Part shown: positions 5,403-6,239 of the stretch, one piece after another
Layout: each line of letters begins with the position of its first letter
Numbering within the stretch: position 1 is the first letter of the stretch
Origin: an uncultured Clostridium sp.
GTDB taxonomy: Bacteria > Bacillota > Clostridia > Christensenellales > Pumilibacteraceae
Reading direction: 5' to 3'
DNA length: 6,239 nt
Assembly: GCA_900555125.1 (NCBI GenBank)
Contig: USKH01000075.1
Span: 1-6,239, forward strand
Program-made: the position numbers and the translations under genes
The notes under the pieces: model-generated
Told to the model about the DNA's origin: nothing
What the model saw: only the letters and a program-made list of their open reading frames with translations
Databases searched by the model: none

Positions 5403-6056
5403 TTATTCTTTTTGCAAAATCTCCGCAAATGCGCGGGCTTTTCTCTCTATTTCGGCGTAGTCGTCGTTTTCTATGGCAGACTTTGAAGCTATACCGGACG
5501 AAATACCCGCTCCCGCCGCTCCGGCATGCAGATAATCCGGCAAATTTTTCTCGGTCACGCCGCCGACGGCAAAGAATTTAAGATGCGACAGCGGGGCCGT
5601 AAGCGCGGCAAGATATTCGGGCGAAACGCTGCCCACCGGGAACAGTTTTATTATATCCGCTCCGGCGCGATGTGCCGTCATTGCCTCGGTTGCCGTAAAC
5701 GCACCGGGCACGGACACAAGTCCGAGCTTTTTGGTTCTTTTGATTACGTCTGTGTTTACGTCGGGCGAAACTATGAGCTTTGCTCCCGCTTCCGCAGCAA
5801 TATCAACCTGTTCGGGCGACAAAACCGTGCCCGCACCCACAACCATTTTATCTCCGAAGTTTTTATTAAGCAGCCTTATTTTTTCGGCTGTTTGCTCATC
5901 GGACGTACTTTTATCCGCCGAAAACGTTACTTCCACCGCTTTTACGCCGCCCTTATACAGAGCTTGCCCCACGCCGAGAATTTTATTTGTCGGAACGCCG
6001 CGAAGAATGACGATCAGCCGACTTTTAAGGATGATATCCAATGCAGTGTTTTCCAT
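5403..6056 (-). CDS. KDPG/KHG aldolase (2-dehydro-3-deoxyphosphogluconate aldolase)
   Basis: A 217-residue class I aldolase of the Eda family, normal length. It cleaves 2-keto-3-deoxy-6-phosphogluconate to pyruvate and glyceraldehyde 3-phosphate; many members also cleave 4-hydroxy-2-oxoglutarate, and relatives use the galactonate form. Motifs in order: R19 in ILRG, E42 in VEVTF (acid/base glutamate), GAGT at 74-77, SPDVN at 97-101, PGAFTATEA at 117-125, the Schiff-base lysine K137 in IIKLFP, and the phosphate-binding GG at 165-166. The start has AAGAGGA (6064-6070) seven bases upstream and its own promoter about 30 bases away, so it is transcribed as a single gene in this window. No KDG kinase or uronate gene is adjacent. 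It converges with the AraC gene across 134 bases that hold the terminator; about 80 further bases (5319-5402) show nothing I can assign. Confidence 0.95.
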   Translation of the reverse strand: MENTALDIILKSRLIVILRGVPTNKILGVGQALYKGGVKAVEVTFSADKSTSDEQTAEKIRLLNKNFGDKMVVGAGTVLSPEQVDIAAEAGAKLIVSPDVNTDVIKRTKKLGLVSVPGAFTATEAMTAHRAGADIIKLFPVGSVSPEYLAALTAPLSHLKFFAVGGVTEKNLPDYLHAGAAGAGISSGIASKSAIENDDYAEIERKARAFAEILQKE

Positions 6057-6083
6057 TTGATTTTCCTCTTAAGTTTTTCTTTC

Positions 6084-6112
6084 AGTATATACTTTATCGT
6101 CTTTTTTGTCAA
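6084..6112 (-). promoter_or_regulatory. SigA-type promoter of the aldolase gene
   Basis: On the minus strand TTGACA (6107-6112), a 17-base spacer and TATACT (6084-6089). Transcription should start near 6077, giving a leader of about 20 bases. The -10 overlaps a 10-base palindrome, AGTATATACT (6084-6093). Near-consensus, so expression is probably strong unless repressed. Confidence 0.85.
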
Positions 6113-6186
6113 TAATTTTCTTGCTCGAATTGTCTTGTAGCGGCAATTTTCGCTCTTTTAACGTCGTTTTTTCGGGCGGTTTCGTA

Positions 6187-6215
6187 TTGACAAACGCCTT
6201 GCTTTATGCTATAAT
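6187..6215 (+). promoter_or_regulatory. Perfect consensus promoter firing out of the window
   Basis: TTGACA (6187-6192), a 17-base spacer and TATAAT (6210-6215), with extended -10 TG at 6207-6208. All twelve core bases match the SigA consensus. Transcription should start near 6222. The window ends 17 bases later with no ribosome binding site or established reading frame, so the product may be an RNA gene, a leader RNA or a gene beyond the edge. It is divergent from the aldolase promoter; 6113-6186 between them shows nothing I can assign. Confidence 0.85.
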
Positions 6216-6239
6216 AACATTATCATGTACCCGTGGTGG

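Noticed and set aside
5526..6140. Plus-strand open frame opposite the aldolase gene
   Set aside because: Antisense shadow that also crosses the aldolase promoter; no domain.

Overview
The window looks like a piece of a Gram-positive, Clostridia-type genome of intermediate GC content. Evidence is near-consensus SigA promoters (TTGACA/TATAAT with extended -10 TGn), strong AGGAG-type ribosome binding sites, an AraC regulator divergent from a small sugar operon, and protein families common in gut Firmicutes. The lineage is an inference; no taxonomic marker gene is present.

Layout. Positions 1-260 hold no gene but two tandem copies of a structured, imperfectly palindromic repeat. From 4324 down to 261, on the minus strand, lies a three-gene operon: a Gfo/Idh/MocA oxidoreductase (3254-4324), a TIM-barrel sugar-phosphate isomerase/epimerase-like protein (2233-3192), a third copy of the repeat, and a 598-residue fusion (261-2057) that joins a second TIM-barrel isomerase-like domain to a second Gfo/Idh/MocA oxidoreductase. 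On the plus strand an AraC-family regulator with a cupin sensor domain (4465-5268) faces away from the operon and ends at a good intrinsic terminator. A KDPG/KHG aldolase (5403-6056, minus) converges on it and has its own consensus promoter. At the right edge a perfect consensus promoter (6187-6215, plus) fires out of the window.

How the genes may work together. The operon holds two oxidoreductase/TIM-barrel pairs, one as separate genes and one fused. In these families NAD(P)-dependent oxidation of a sugar or cyclitol hydroxyl to a ketone commonly precedes an isomerisation, epimerisation or elimination step by the TIM-barrel partner, as in inositol catabolism and 3-keto-glycoside or C-glycoside breakdown. 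A similar oxidise-then-rearrange route for a sugar, cyclitol or glycoside is the best inference; the substrate cannot be read from the sequence. The AraC protein is the likely regulator: the operon promoter has an extended -10 but no -35, and its -10 overlaps that of the regulator gene on the opposite strand. The KDPG aldolase may receive a 2-keto-3-deoxy sugar acid, but it is separately transcribed and the link is only by proximity.

The least explained features are the three-copy repeat, which folds with tandem G.A mismatches retained at the same place in all three copies and with compensatory base changes, and the fusion gene, which still carries an intact ribosome binding site and start codon at the domain junction.
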